Assembly (NCBI GenBank): GCA_027483465.1
Contig: JAIXUQ010000030.1
Coordinates: forward strand, 1 to 32,043
Length of the DNA: 32,043 nucleotides
Direction: 5' to 3'
Source of the DNA: Sphingomonadales bacterium
Lineage (GTDB): Bacteria; Pseudomonadota; Alphaproteobacteria; Sphingomonadales; Sphingomonadaceae
Shown: positions 24,144 to 31,002 of the stretch, piece by piece
Position numbering within the stretch: position 1 is the first letter of the stretch
Layout of the letters: each line of letters starts with the position of its first letter
Position numbers and translations under genes: made by a program
The notes under the pieces: generated by a model
Database searches by the model: none
The model's input: only the letters and a program-made list of their open reading frames with translations
Told to the model about the DNA's origin: nothing

Positions 24144-24164
24144 GTTGCATTTTATTTCTGCAAC
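24144..24164. promoter_or_regulatory. Inverted repeat upstream of the symporter gene, candidate operator
   Basis: GTTGCA and TGCAAC form perfect 6-bp arms around a 9-nt AT-rich centre, in the only AT-rich part of the 124-bp gap between the IclR gene and the symporter. Size and symmetry fit a dimeric or tetrameric IclR site. A hairpin terminator is less likely because no T-run follows the second arm. Confidence 0.45.
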
Positions 24165-24250
24165 GGCCATCATCCTCGGCAAGGTGCCCGCGGCCTGACC
24201 GGATCAACCCCGGCGCGGCGGCGGCGCACGTTGAGGGGAGATCCGCCAGC

Positions 24251-25663
24251 ATGGATGCGCAGCCCACGGGCAACACCGGCAGCACGCGCGACGCGGCAAC
24301 GCCCACGGGCTTCCGCTTCTTCCTGTTTGCCTCCCCGCAACTGGCGCTGGCCACGCTGGGCCTGCCCATCGTCATCTATCTGCCGGCCTATTATGCCGGG
24401 CCGCTGGGCCTGGGTCTGGCGGCCACCGGCTTCATCTTCATGATCACCCGGTTCTGGGATGTGTTCACCGATGGCCTGCTGGGCTGGGCGGTTGATCGTT
24501 TTCCCACCCGCTGGGGCCGGCGCAAGGTGTGGATGCTGGTTTCCACCCCGCTGATGGTGCTGGGCACACTGGCCATCTGCTTCCCGCCCGCGGGCGCCGG
24601 CACGCTCTACCTGCTGTTCTGGCTCACCTTCATCTATATCTGGTGGACGCTGATCCACCTGTGCCACATCGCCTGGGCCGCCGAGCTTTCCGACCGCTAT
24701 GACGAGCGGTCGCGCATCCAGAGCCGGGTGATGGCGGTCTATTTCTCCGGCCTGCTGCTGGTGTTGACCGCGCCGCTGGCCGTGGGCGCCATCATGGGCG
24801 ACACCGGCCTTGAAACCAAGGTGCAGGCGATGGGCATCTATGCCGCCGTGCTGTTGCCGATCAGCGTGGGAGCCGCCCTGCTGGTGGCGCGCGAGCGGCC
24901 GCCGGCGCCACGCGCCACTGACGAGCCGCTGATGGGCTTTGGCGAGGGCCTGCGGCTGGCGGCGCGCAATCCGGCCCTGCTGCGGTTGCTGGCGGTCGAC
25001 ATGCTGGCCGGCCTGGCTGGCGGCACGGCCAGCGGGCTGTTCGTCTATGTCACCACCGAATTGTTCCGCCTGCAGGGCGCGTTCAGCATCGCCGGGGTGG
25101 TGCTTGATCCCGGCGCGCTGCTGATCTTCACCTATGCCGGCGCGTTTTTCGGGGTGCCGCTGTGGCTGAAGCTTTCCTATCGGGTGGGCAAGCACCGCGC
25201 GGTGGCCGCTTCGGCGCTGCTCACCATCCTGGGCTTTCTCTACACGCTGATCATGCCCAGGGGCGATTTCCTCGCCGCTTCGCTGTTCTATCTGGTCAAC
25301 GGCATCGCCTTTGGCGCGGCGCCCTTCCTTGATCGCGCCATGCTGGCCGATGTGGTGGACCTTGACCAGACCCAGAGCGGCGAGCAGCGCACCGGCTTTT
25401 TCTTTGCCCTGATGTCGATGACCAACAAGATCGGCTATGCCCTGCCGGTGGGCGTGATCTACCCGGCGCTGGCGCTGGTCGGCTTCAACCCCAACGGCGG
25501 CAATGGCCCGGAGGCCATCGCCTGGCTGGCGGCCATGTTCGTGGGCGTGCCGATCGCCTGCAAGCTGCTGATCGTGGCCTTGACGTGGAATTTCCCCATC
25601 ACCCGCGAAACCCAGGCCGCGCTGCGCGCCCGGCTGCAGGCCGAAGACCGGGCTTCGGCCTGA
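24251..25663 (+). CDS. GPH-family sugar:cation symporter (MFS)
   Basis: This 470-aa integral membrane protein has about 12 hydrophobic segments and belongs to the glycoside-pentoside-hexuronide:cation symporter family (MelB, XylP). Family signs are the N-terminal MITRFWDVFTDGLLGWAVDR with acidic residues in helix 2, TRWGRRKVWMLVSTPLM in the first cytoplasmic loop, IAWAAELSDRYDERSRIQS, and FLDRAMLADVVDLDQTQSGEQRTGFFFA late in the protein. It should import a glycoside or free sugar using a cation gradient, which fits the cytoplasmic GH29 fucosidase and the L-fucose pathway. GAGGGGAG lies 10 nt before the ATG. It ends 16 bp from the convergent SDR gene. Confidence 0.93.
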   Translation: MDAQPTGNTGSTRDAATPTGFRFFLFASPQLALATLGLPIVIYLPAYYAGPLGLGLAATGFIFMITRFWDVFTDGLLGWAVDRFPTRWGRRKVWMLVSTPLMVLGTLAICFPPAGAGTLYLLFWLTFIYIWWTLIHLCHIAWAAELSDRYDERSRIQSRVMAVYFSGLLLVLTAPLAVGAIMGDTGLETKVQAMGIYAAVLLPISVGAALLVARERPPAPRATDEPLMGFGEGLRLAARNPALLRLLAVDMLAGLAGGTASGLFVYVTTELFRLQGAFSIAGVVLDPGALLIFTYAGAFFGVPLWLKLSYRVGKHRAVAASALLTILGFLYTLIMPRGDFLAASLFYLVNGIAFGAAPFLDRAMLADVVDLDQTQSGEQRTGFFFALMSMTNKIGYALPVGVIYPALALVGFNPNGGNGPEAIAWLAAMFVGVPIACKLLIVALTWNFPITRETQAALRARLQAEDRASA

Positions 25664-25679
25664 TCCGGCGGGGCCGGGC

Positions 25680-26417
25680 TCAGTTGCTCCAGCCCCCGTC
25701 GATCACATGGGCCTGGCCGGTGGTATAGCTGGCCTCGTCCGACGCCAGATAGACCGCAAGCGCCGCCACCTCCTCCGGCTTGCCCAGCCGGCCCATCGGC
25801 TGGCGGGCGATGAAGGCGGCGCGCGCGGCCACCGGATCGGGCTGGGCATTGATGCGCCCTTCCAGCGAGGGGGATTCCACGGTGCCGGGGCAGATGGCAT
25901 GGGCCCTGATGCCCTGCGCCACATGATCGGCGGCGATCGCCTTGGTCAGGCCGATCACCGCCGCCTTGGTGGCGCCATAGGCAAAGCGGTTGGGCACGCC
26001 GCGGATGGACGATGCCACCGACGCCATGTTGATGATGGTGCCGCTGCCGCGCGCCAGCATGCCGGGCAAGGCGGCGCGGATGGTGCGCACCATGCTGCTC
26101 ACATTCAGATCCCAGCTGAACGCCCAGTCCGCCTCGCTCATGTCGAGCACGGTGCCGTGGTGGACAAAGCCGGCGCAGTTGAACAGCACATCGGGCGCCG
26201 GGCCGGCCAGGGCGGCGGCCACGGCCGCCGTGTCCCGCACGTCAAGCCGGGCGGTGGTGATGCCCGGCTGTTCGGCGGCCAGGCTGGCCAGGGCGGCCTC
26301 GTCAATGTCGGTGGCGGTGACCTGCGCGCCTTCGCGGGCAAAGGCCAGCGCGGTGGCCCGCCCGATCCCTGCCCCGGCTGCCGTCACGAACGCGCGCTTG
26401 CCTGCCAATCGATCCAT
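25680..26417 (-). CDS. SDR dehydrogenase, probable 2-keto-3-deoxy-L-fuconate dehydrogenase
   Basis: This 245-aa short-chain dehydrogenase has the NAD loop VTAAGAGIGRATALA (11-25), LFNCAGFVHHG (78-88), and the catalytic triad Ser133, Tyr147 and Lys151 in NMASVASS and YGATKAA. Its details (the AGFVHHGTVLDMSEADW stretch, CPGTVESPSLEGRI, and the terminal VIDGGWSN) match the BDH2-like branch that contains the 2-keto-3-deoxy-L-fuconate 4-dehydrogenase of Xanthomonas. It should oxidise that intermediate to the 2,4-diketo acid. The start at 26417 excludes a long Pro/Arg-rich extension. It is the last gene of the minus-strand fucose group, 70 bp after the mutarotase gene, with a strong hairpin in the gap. 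Confidence 0.9.
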   Translation of the reverse strand: MDRLAGKRAFVTAAGAGIGRATALAFAREGAQVTATDIDEAALASLAAEQPGITTARLDVRDTAAVAAALAGPAPDVLFNCAGFVHHGTVLDMSEADWAFSWDLNVSSMVRTIRAALPGMLARGSGTIINMASVASSIRGVPNRFAYGATKAAVIGLTKAIAADHVAQGIRAHAICPGTVESPSLEGRINAQPDPVAARAAFIARQPMGRLGKPEEVAALAVYLASDEASYTTGQAHVIDGGWSN

Positions 26418-26441
26418 GTCCTGTCTCTTTTCCTTGCTGGG

Positions 26442-26461
26442 GCGCGGCGCATCCGCCGCGC
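26442..26461 (-). other. Intercistronic hairpin
   Basis: Perfect 8-bp arms (GCGCGGCG and CGCCGCGC) surround a 4-nt loop between the mutarotase and SDR genes. All stem pairs are G-C, so it should be very stable in the mRNA. No T-run follows in the direction of transcription, and the next gene's ribosome site lies shortly after it. An mRNA-stabilising or partial-attenuation role is more likely than full termination. Confidence 0.5.
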
Positions 26462-26487
26462 AAATCCGGGCCGGGCCGATCCGGCGA

Positions 26488-26814
26488 TCAGTCCATGTGG
26501 AACACGCATTCCATGTCAGACCACCATTCCCCCGGCTGCGCGGTCGGCCATGGGGTCTGGCAGGGATCGGTGAAGCTCCACCAGCGCTGGGTCTCGGGAT
26601 CGGCGGCCACCTTCGCCATGTCGGCCGCCCAGTCGCTGCCGCTGTATTCAAGATAGCCGAACAGCACATCATCCTTGAGGAAGATCGAGTAGTTGGCGAC
26701 ATTGGCGGCCTTCAGCGCGGCCAGCACGCCGGGAAAGGGCTTGGCATGCAGCGCCTTGTATTCCTCCAGCTTTTCCGGCTTCACCCGGATCACCATCGCG
26801 CGCCGTTCCATCAT
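26488..26814 (-). CDS. L-rhamnose/L-fucose mutarotase family protein
   Basis: This 108-aa protein is of the RhaM-like mutarotase family (alpha/beta barrel dimer), which interconverts sugar anomers so that dehydrogenases receive the right form. Family hallmarks are the opening VIRVKPEKLEEYKALHAKPFPGV with His23, ANYSIFLKDDVLFGYLEY, and the QRWW motif near residue 76, followed by a C-terminal VFHMD. Its place directly after the fuconolactonase gene (ATGA overlap at 26811-26814) and within the fucose genes makes L-fucose the likely substrate. An alternative second-codon Met start changes nothing of substance. Confidence 0.92.
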   Translation of the reverse strand: MMERRAMVIRVKPEKLEEYKALHAKPFPGVLAALKAANVANYSIFLKDDVLFGYLEYSGSDWAADMAKVAADPETQRWWSFTDPCQTPWPTAQPGEWWSDMECVFHMD

Positions 26815-27647
26815 CGCGTCTCCAGCCTGTAGAACCGCCGGGCGGTTTCGCCCAGCACGTCCGCCTGCGCCGCGGTGTCAAGGCCGGCCAGCAATTGCCC
26901 GCTGGCCGCCACCCACGGATCATAATCACCGGCCAGGTTGAGCACCGGCCAGTCGCTGCCCCACATCAGCCGTTCCGGGCCAAAGGCCGCCAGCAGCGTT
27001 TCCACCACCGGGCGCAGATCATCCACCTGCCAGTCCGGGCCGGCTTCGGTGACCAGGCCCGAAAGCTTGCAATGGGTCAGGCCATCATCCGCCACCAGCG
27101 CCAGATCGCGCGCCCACCGGGCCAGATCACCGCCGGCGATATCGGGTTTGGCGGCATGATCGATCACGATGTGCAAGCCGGGATGGCGTTGCCGCAGCGC
27201 CTGCACCCGCGGCAGGTGGCGCGGGCGGATCAGTGCATCCAGCGCCAGGCCATGCGCCGCCATCGCCGCCAGCGCCGGCTGCACGGCGGGCGCCAGGATG
27301 GCATCATCATCGGGCAGATCCTGCAACATCGGGCGCAGGCCCACCAGCAGCGGATCGGCCGCCAGCGCGGCGATACGGCCGGGCGCATCAGGCGCGGCCA
27401 GATCGGTCCAGCCAACCACGCCCCACAGGAAGCGGTGCTGCCGGGCCAGGGCGAGCATGTAGGCGGTTTCCGCCTCGGTTGGCGCCGCCTGCACCAGCAC
27501 CGTGCCGGCAATGCCATGCCGATCCAGCAGCGGCGCCAGATCAGCGGGCAGGAAATCACGCCACAAGGGGGGCAGCGCCGGGGTCAGCCAATCATAATCG
27601 CCCCGCTCCCGCAGCCAGAAATGCTGATGGGCATCGATGCGCATCAT
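26811..27647 (-). CDS. Amidohydrolase-fold lactonase, probable L-fuconolactonase
   Basis: This 278-aa protein of the amidohydrolase superfamily (COG3618 type) should open L-fucono-1,4- or 1,5-lactone to L-fuconate. Visible features are the metal-type motif DAHQHFW (His7, His9), GVVGWTDLAAPDAPG, VGLRPMLQDLPDDDAI, HIVIDHAAKPDI with His164, and LMWGSDWPVLNLAGDY with Asp232. This set is typical of the fuconolactonase/rhamnonolactonase branch. I start it at ATG 27647, behind a GGGGGG purine run; the frame is open further upstream into the aldo/keto reductase gene without conserved residues. It overlaps the mutarotase gene by ATGA and follows the fucose dehydrogenase gene by 10 bp. Confidence 0.92.
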   Translation of the reverse strand: MMRIDAHQHFWLRERGDYDWLTPALPPLWRDFLPADLAPLLDRHGIAGTVLVQAAPTEAETAYMLALARQHRFLWGVVGWTDLAAPDAPGRIAALAADPLLVGLRPMLQDLPDDDAILAPAVQPALAAMAAHGLALDALIRPRHLPRVQALRQRHPGLHIVIDHAAKPDIAGGDLARWARDLALVADDGLTHCKLSGLVTEAGPDWQVDDLRPVVETLLAAFGPERLMWGSDWPVLNLAGDYDPWVAASGQLLAGLDTAAQADVLGETARRFYRLETR

Positions 27648-27657
27648 CGCCCCCCGA

Positions 27658-28647
27658 TCAGGCCGGCACCGGGGCATCGGCGCGGATCAGGCCCGCGGCC
27701 TTCAGCTCCGCCCACAAGGCAGCCGGGATGGGATGCGCCAGATAAGCGATGTTGGCGCTGATCTCCGCCGCCGAACGGGCACCGGGGATCACGCTGGCAA
27801 CGGCCGGATGCGCCAGCGGAAACTGCAGGGCCGCCGCCGGCAGCGGGACATTGTGGCGCGCGCAGATCGCGCCCAGCGCCTGCACCCTGGCTGCGATCGC
27901 CGGCGGCACCGCGCCATAATCATAATGGGGATTGCCGGCCAGCACGCCGGAATTGAACGGGCCGCCGATGATGATCTTCACGCCGCGCGCGGCGCACAGC
28001 GGCAGGAGATCATCCAGCGGCGCCTGTTCCAGCAACGTGTAGCGGCCGGCGAGCAGGATGACATCCAGATCGATCCGGGCCAGCACCTCAAGGCAGATCG
28101 CCACTTCGTTGACCCCAAGGCCGATGGCCCGCGTGCGCCCGGCAGCCTTCAGCGCGTCCAGCGCCGGAAAGGCGCCATCCAGCGCGATGCGCAACTGGCG
28201 CGGGTGATCATCGCCGTGGGTGAGCGCGCCCAGATCGTGCACCAGAAGCACATCGACCGCGGCAACGCCCAGCCGCTCCAGGCTTTCGGCCAACTGGCGC
28301 TCCACCGCCGGCCCGGAATAATCGAAATAGGGCCGGGCCGGCGCCGCATCGACAAAGCCGGTCTCACCGGGCGGCTCGCCATGGGCCAGGCTGCGGCCGA
28401 CCTTGGTGGACAAGAGCGGCCGCACCGGCGCCTCGGCCAGAAAACGGCCGAGCCGGCTTTCCGACAGGCCATGGCCATAATAAGGTGCGGTATCGAAAAA
28501 GCCGATGCCGCCGGCTGCCGCCGCCCGCAGGCAGGCCAGCGCCGCATCATCGCCCATCGGCGCGTACAGATTGCCCAGCGCCGCACAGCCCATCCCCAGC
28601 GGCGGCAACGGCGGCAGGCTCAGTTCATTGGTAAAATCCTGGTTCAC
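27658..28647 (-). CDS. Aldo/keto reductase, probable L-fucose (D-threo-aldose) 1-dehydrogenase
   Basis: This 329-aa AKR has the full catalytic tetrad Asp52/Tyr57 (FFDTAPYYG), Lys82 (LSTKVG) and His137 (LLVHDLG). The substrate loop contains FVDAAPARPYFDYSG, and the sequence LLSTKVGRSL with ARPYFDYSG is characteristic of D-threo-aldose 1-dehydrogenases, which oxidise L-fucose to its lactone. Late blocks GPFNSGVLAG and ASVIPGARSAAEISANI complete the family pattern. The first codon is GTG at 28647 with no clear ribosome site; the frame is fixed by the conserved LGMGCAALGNLY opening at residue 17. It heads the minus-strand fucose operon (dehydrogenase, lactonase, mutarotase, SDR) and is divergent from the L-fuconate dehydratase gene. 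Confidence 0.92.
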   Translation of the reverse strand: MNQDFTNELSLPPLPPLGMGCAALGNLYAPMGDDAALACLRAAAAGGIGFFDTAPYYGHGLSESRLGRFLAEAPVRPLLSTKVGRSLAHGEPPGETGFVDAAPARPYFDYSGPAVERQLAESLERLGVAAVDVLLVHDLGALTHGDDHPRQLRIALDGAFPALDALKAAGRTRAIGLGVNEVAICLEVLARIDLDVILLAGRYTLLEQAPLDDLLPLCAARGVKIIIGGPFNSGVLAGNPHYDYGAVPPAIAARVQALGAICARHNVPLPAAALQFPLAHPAVASVIPGARSAAEISANIAYLAHPIPAALWAELKAAGLIRADAPVPA

Positions 28648-28775
28648 GTCTGATTAGAACCACGACTGCCGGCCGGAGGCAACGCCAAAAAGACATCCGA
28701 AAGCGGCCCGCGGGCGGATTTTTCGGCGAGAGGGGCTTGCCGAGAAGGTGGTTTATGGGTGAAATAGTGGTTCAT
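28641..28775. promoter_or_regulatory. Divergent fucose promoter region with repeated GTGGTTYAT boxes
   Basis: The gap between the fucose dehydrogenase and fuconate dehydratase genes holds two direct copies of GTGGTTYAT, at 28748-28756 and 28767-28775, spaced 19 bp start to start (about two helical turns). An inverted copy, GAACCAC, lies at 28657-28663, and GGTTC at 28641-28645 pairs with GAACC at 28657-28661. A weak promoter, TTGCCG (28737) with TGAAAT after 17 nt, overlaps the direct repeats. This pattern fits a regulator binding both divergent promoters. No regulator gene is adjacent, so IclR or an outside protein may act here. Confidence 0.5.
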
Positions 28776-28800
28776 CCATATACGTTCAGAGGCGATCTCG

Positions 28801-30138
28801 ATGAGCATTGACCAAGCTGGCGCCTTGCTGCGCCCCGGAGTGGCGCCGGGGCCGCGCATCATGCATGCCAGCACGGCCGACATCCGATTCCCGACCTCGC
28901 GCTTCCTTGATGGTTCGGACGCGATGAACCCTGATCCCGATTATTCGGCGGCCTATGTCATCCTCAGCGCCGACGGGCTGGAAGGCCATGGCCTGGCCTT
29001 CACGCTGGGTCGCGGCACCGATCTGGTGGTGGCCGCGATCGAGGCGCTGCTGCCGCAGGTGATCGGCCGCAGCCTTGACGGGATCGAGAATGATCTTGCC
29101 GGGTTCTGGCGCGGCCTGGTGGGCGACAGCCAGTATCGCTGGCTTGGCCCGGAAAAGGGCATCATCCATCTCGCCACCGCTGCCATCGTGAACGCCGTGT
29201 GGGACATGCTGGCCCGCCGCGCCGGCAAGCCGCTGTGGCGCTATCTGGCCGACATGCCGCCCGAACAGATTGTTTCGGCCATCGATTTCCGCCACATCGC
29301 CGATGCGCTGCCGCCCTCGCTGGCGCTGGAGCTGTTGCAGCGCAACCTTGCCGACAAGCCCGCCCGCATCGCCCGGCTGATCGCCGATGGCCATGCCGCC
29401 TACACCACCTCGGCCGGCTGGCTGGGCTATGATGACGACAAGATCCGCAGGCTGGCCAGCGCCGCCGTGGCCGATGGCTGGTCGGCCATCAAGATGAAGG
29501 TGGGCGGCAATCTGGCCGACGATATCCGCCGCTGCAGCGTGCTGCGCGACGTGCTGGGCCCCGACCGGCTGTTGATGGTTGATGCCAACCAGGTGTGGGA
29601 TGTGGATCAGGCGATCGATTGGGTGAAGGCGCTGGCGCCGGCAAATCCCTATTGGATCGAGGAGCCGGTGAGCCCCGACGACATATTGGGCCACGGCCGC
29701 ATCCGGCAGGCGGTGGCGCCGGTGCGCGTGGCCACCGGGGAGCATTGCCACAACCGCATCATGTTCAAGCAGTTCCTGCAGGCCGGCGCCATCGATGTGG
29801 TGCAGGTGGATGCCTGCCGGCTGGGCGGGGTCAACGAGGTGCTGTCGGTGCTGCTGCTGGCGGCCGCCTTTGACAAGCCGGTGTGCCCGCACGCCGGCGG
29901 CGTGGGCCTGTGCGAATATGTGCAGCATCTGAGCTTCTTTGATGCCGCCGCCATCGCCAGCAGTGCCGACGGCCGCATGATCGAGCATGCCGGCCATCTG
30001 CACGAGCATTTCATCGATCCGATCCGCATCCGCGCCGGCCGCTATCTGGCGCCGGAGCAGCCGGGCTACAGCGTGGAAATGAAGGCCGCCTCGCGCGCGG
30101 AATATGCCTTTCCCAACGGCAGCGCCTGGCAAGCCTGA
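28801..30138 (+). CDS. fucD: L-fuconate dehydratase (enolase superfamily)
   Basis: This 445-aa Mg-dependent dehydratase converts L-fuconate to 2-keto-3-deoxy-L-fuconate. The N-terminal capping segment contains DIRFPTSRFLDGSDAMNPDPDYSAAYV in family-specific form (stated here as residues 27-53), and the barrel carries Lys231/Lys233 (IKMKVG), Asp261 (VDANQ), Glu287 (WIEEP), Glu314 (TGEH) and His364 (CPHAGGVGLCEYVQHL). These sit at a constant offset of 13 from the catalytic residues I recall for the Xanthomonas FucD, so the assignment is strong. Compared with that enzyme it has about 13 extra N-terminal residues; Met21 is an alternative start, but AGAGG at 28788-28792 supports ATG 28801. It is divergent from the fucose dehydrogenase operon and convergent with the hydrolase gene. 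Confidence 0.96.
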   Translation: MSIDQAGALLRPGVAPGPRIMHASTADIRFPTSRFLDGSDAMNPDPDYSAAYVILSADGLEGHGLAFTLGRGTDLVVAAIEALLPQVIGRSLDGIENDLAGFWRGLVGDSQYRWLGPEKGIIHLATAAIVNAVWDMLARRAGKPLWRYLADMPPEQIVSAIDFRHIADALPPSLALELLQRNLADKPARIARLIADGHAAYTTSAGWLGYDDDKIRRLASAAVADGWSAIKMKVGGNLADDIRRCSVLRDVLGPDRLLMVDANQVWDVDQAIDWVKALAPANPYWIEEPVSPDDILGHGRIRQAVAPVRVATGEHCHNRIMFKQFLQAGAIDVVQVDACRLGGVNEVLSVLLLAAAFDKPVCPHAGGVGLCEYVQHLSFFDAAAIASSADGRMIEHAGHLHEHFIDPIRIRAGRYLAPEQPGYSVEMKAASRAEYAFPNGSAWQA

Positions 30139-30152
30139 GGCCGCCGGCGGCC
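30139..30152. terminator. 14-bp GC palindrome between convergent genes
   Basis: A perfect 14-bp palindrome (GGCCGCCGGCGGCC) begins directly after the fucD stop and lies 7 bp before the convergent hydrolase stop. It could form a stem in either transcript, but no T-run follows on either strand and the loop would be minimal, so termination is only a possibility. Confidence 0.3.
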
Positions 30153-30159
30153 GTGTGGT

Positions 30160-31002
30160 TCAGGCCGGCACGGTGCGCTGGCGCTGCTCGCCCAGCCCGG
30201 CGATGCCCAGCCGCACCTGCTGCCCGGCGCGCAGATAGACCGGCGGCCGTTGCCCCAGGCCCACTCCCGGCGGCGTGCCGGTGGAGATGATGTCGCCGGT
30301 TTGCAGGGTCATGAACTGGCTGATGTAGGATATCAGGAACGCCACGCCATAGACCATCGTGCGGGTGTTGCCGTTCTGGTAGCGGTGGCCGTCCACCTCC
30401 AGCCACAGATCGAGCGCCTGGGGATCGGGCACCGCGTCGGGCGTGACCAGATAGGGGCCGATCGGCCCGAACGTGTCGTGGCTCTTGCCCTTCACCCACT
30501 GGCCCTGCCGCTCCATCTGGAAGGCGCGTTCCGACACATCATGCACCACGCAATAGCCGGCGACATGGGCCAGCGCATCGGCCTCGGCCACATATTTCGC
30601 CGGTTTGCCGATCACCACGCCCAGTTCCACCTCCCAATCGGTGCTGGTCGATCCGCGCGGGATTTCCAGATCGTCATTGGGGCCGCAGATGGCATTCACC
30701 CCCTTCATGAACAACACCGGTTCGGGCGGCACGGTGGCCCCGGTTTCGGCAGCGTGATCGGCATAGTTGAGGCCGACACAGATGAACTTGGGCACCTGGC
30801 CCACGCAGGGGCCAAAGCGGAAGCCGGGCGCAAGCAGCGGCAGCCCGGCCGGATCGATGCCGCGCAGCCGGTCAAGCCCTTCGGCCAGCAGCGTGGCGCC
30901 GGCCAGATCGGGGATCACACCCGAAAGATCGCGGTGACTGCCATCGGCGGCCACCAGGCCGGGGCGTTCGGCGCCGGGGGCGCCATGGCGGAACAGCTTC
31001 AT
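30160..31002 (-). CDS. FAH-family hydrolase, probable 2,4-diketo-3-deoxy-L-fuconate hydrolase
   Basis: This 280-aa single FAH-domain protein should cleave the diketo acid from the fucose pathway to pyruvate and L-lactate. Visible signs are the lid and entry motif PKFICVGLNYADHAAETGA, the metal ligands in TDWEVELGVVIG, HDVSERAFQMERQGQW, the catalytic KSHDTFGPIGPYLV, and GDIISTGTPPGVGLG. This pattern matches the ureidoglycolate lyase/diketo-deoxyrhamnonate and -fuconate hydrolase branch. ATG 31002 overlaps the fucosidase stop by ATGA; upstream in-frame codons lie inside that gene. It is coupled to the fucosidase rather than to the dehydratase, which it faces. It is distinct from the longer FAH-family gene at 1159-2166. 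Confidence 0.93.
   Translation of the reverse strand: MKLFRHGAPGAERPGLVAADGSHRDLSGVIPDLAGATLLAEGLDRLRGIDPAGLPLLAPGFRFGPCVGQVPKFICVGLNYADHAAETGATVPPEPVLFMKGVNAICGPNDDLEIPRGSTSTDWEVELGVVIGKPAKYVAEADALAHVAGYCVVHDVSERAFQMERQGQWVKGKSHDTFGPIGPYLVTPDAVPDPQALDLWLEVDGHRYQNGNTRTMVYGVAFLISYISQFMTLQTGDIISTGTPPGVGLGQRPPVYLRAGQQVRLGIAGLGEQRQRTVPA

Noticed and set aside
22199-24375. Two long minus-strand open frames opposite the dehydrogenase and IclR genes
   Set aside because: The plus-strand products have clear MDR and IclR motifs with ribosome sites; the opposite frames are Arg/Gly/His-rich without domains.
24170-25195. Minus-strand open frame of about 341 codons opposite the symporter
   Set aside because: Gln/His/Arg-rich antisense of a membrane protein; no motif and no plausible start context.
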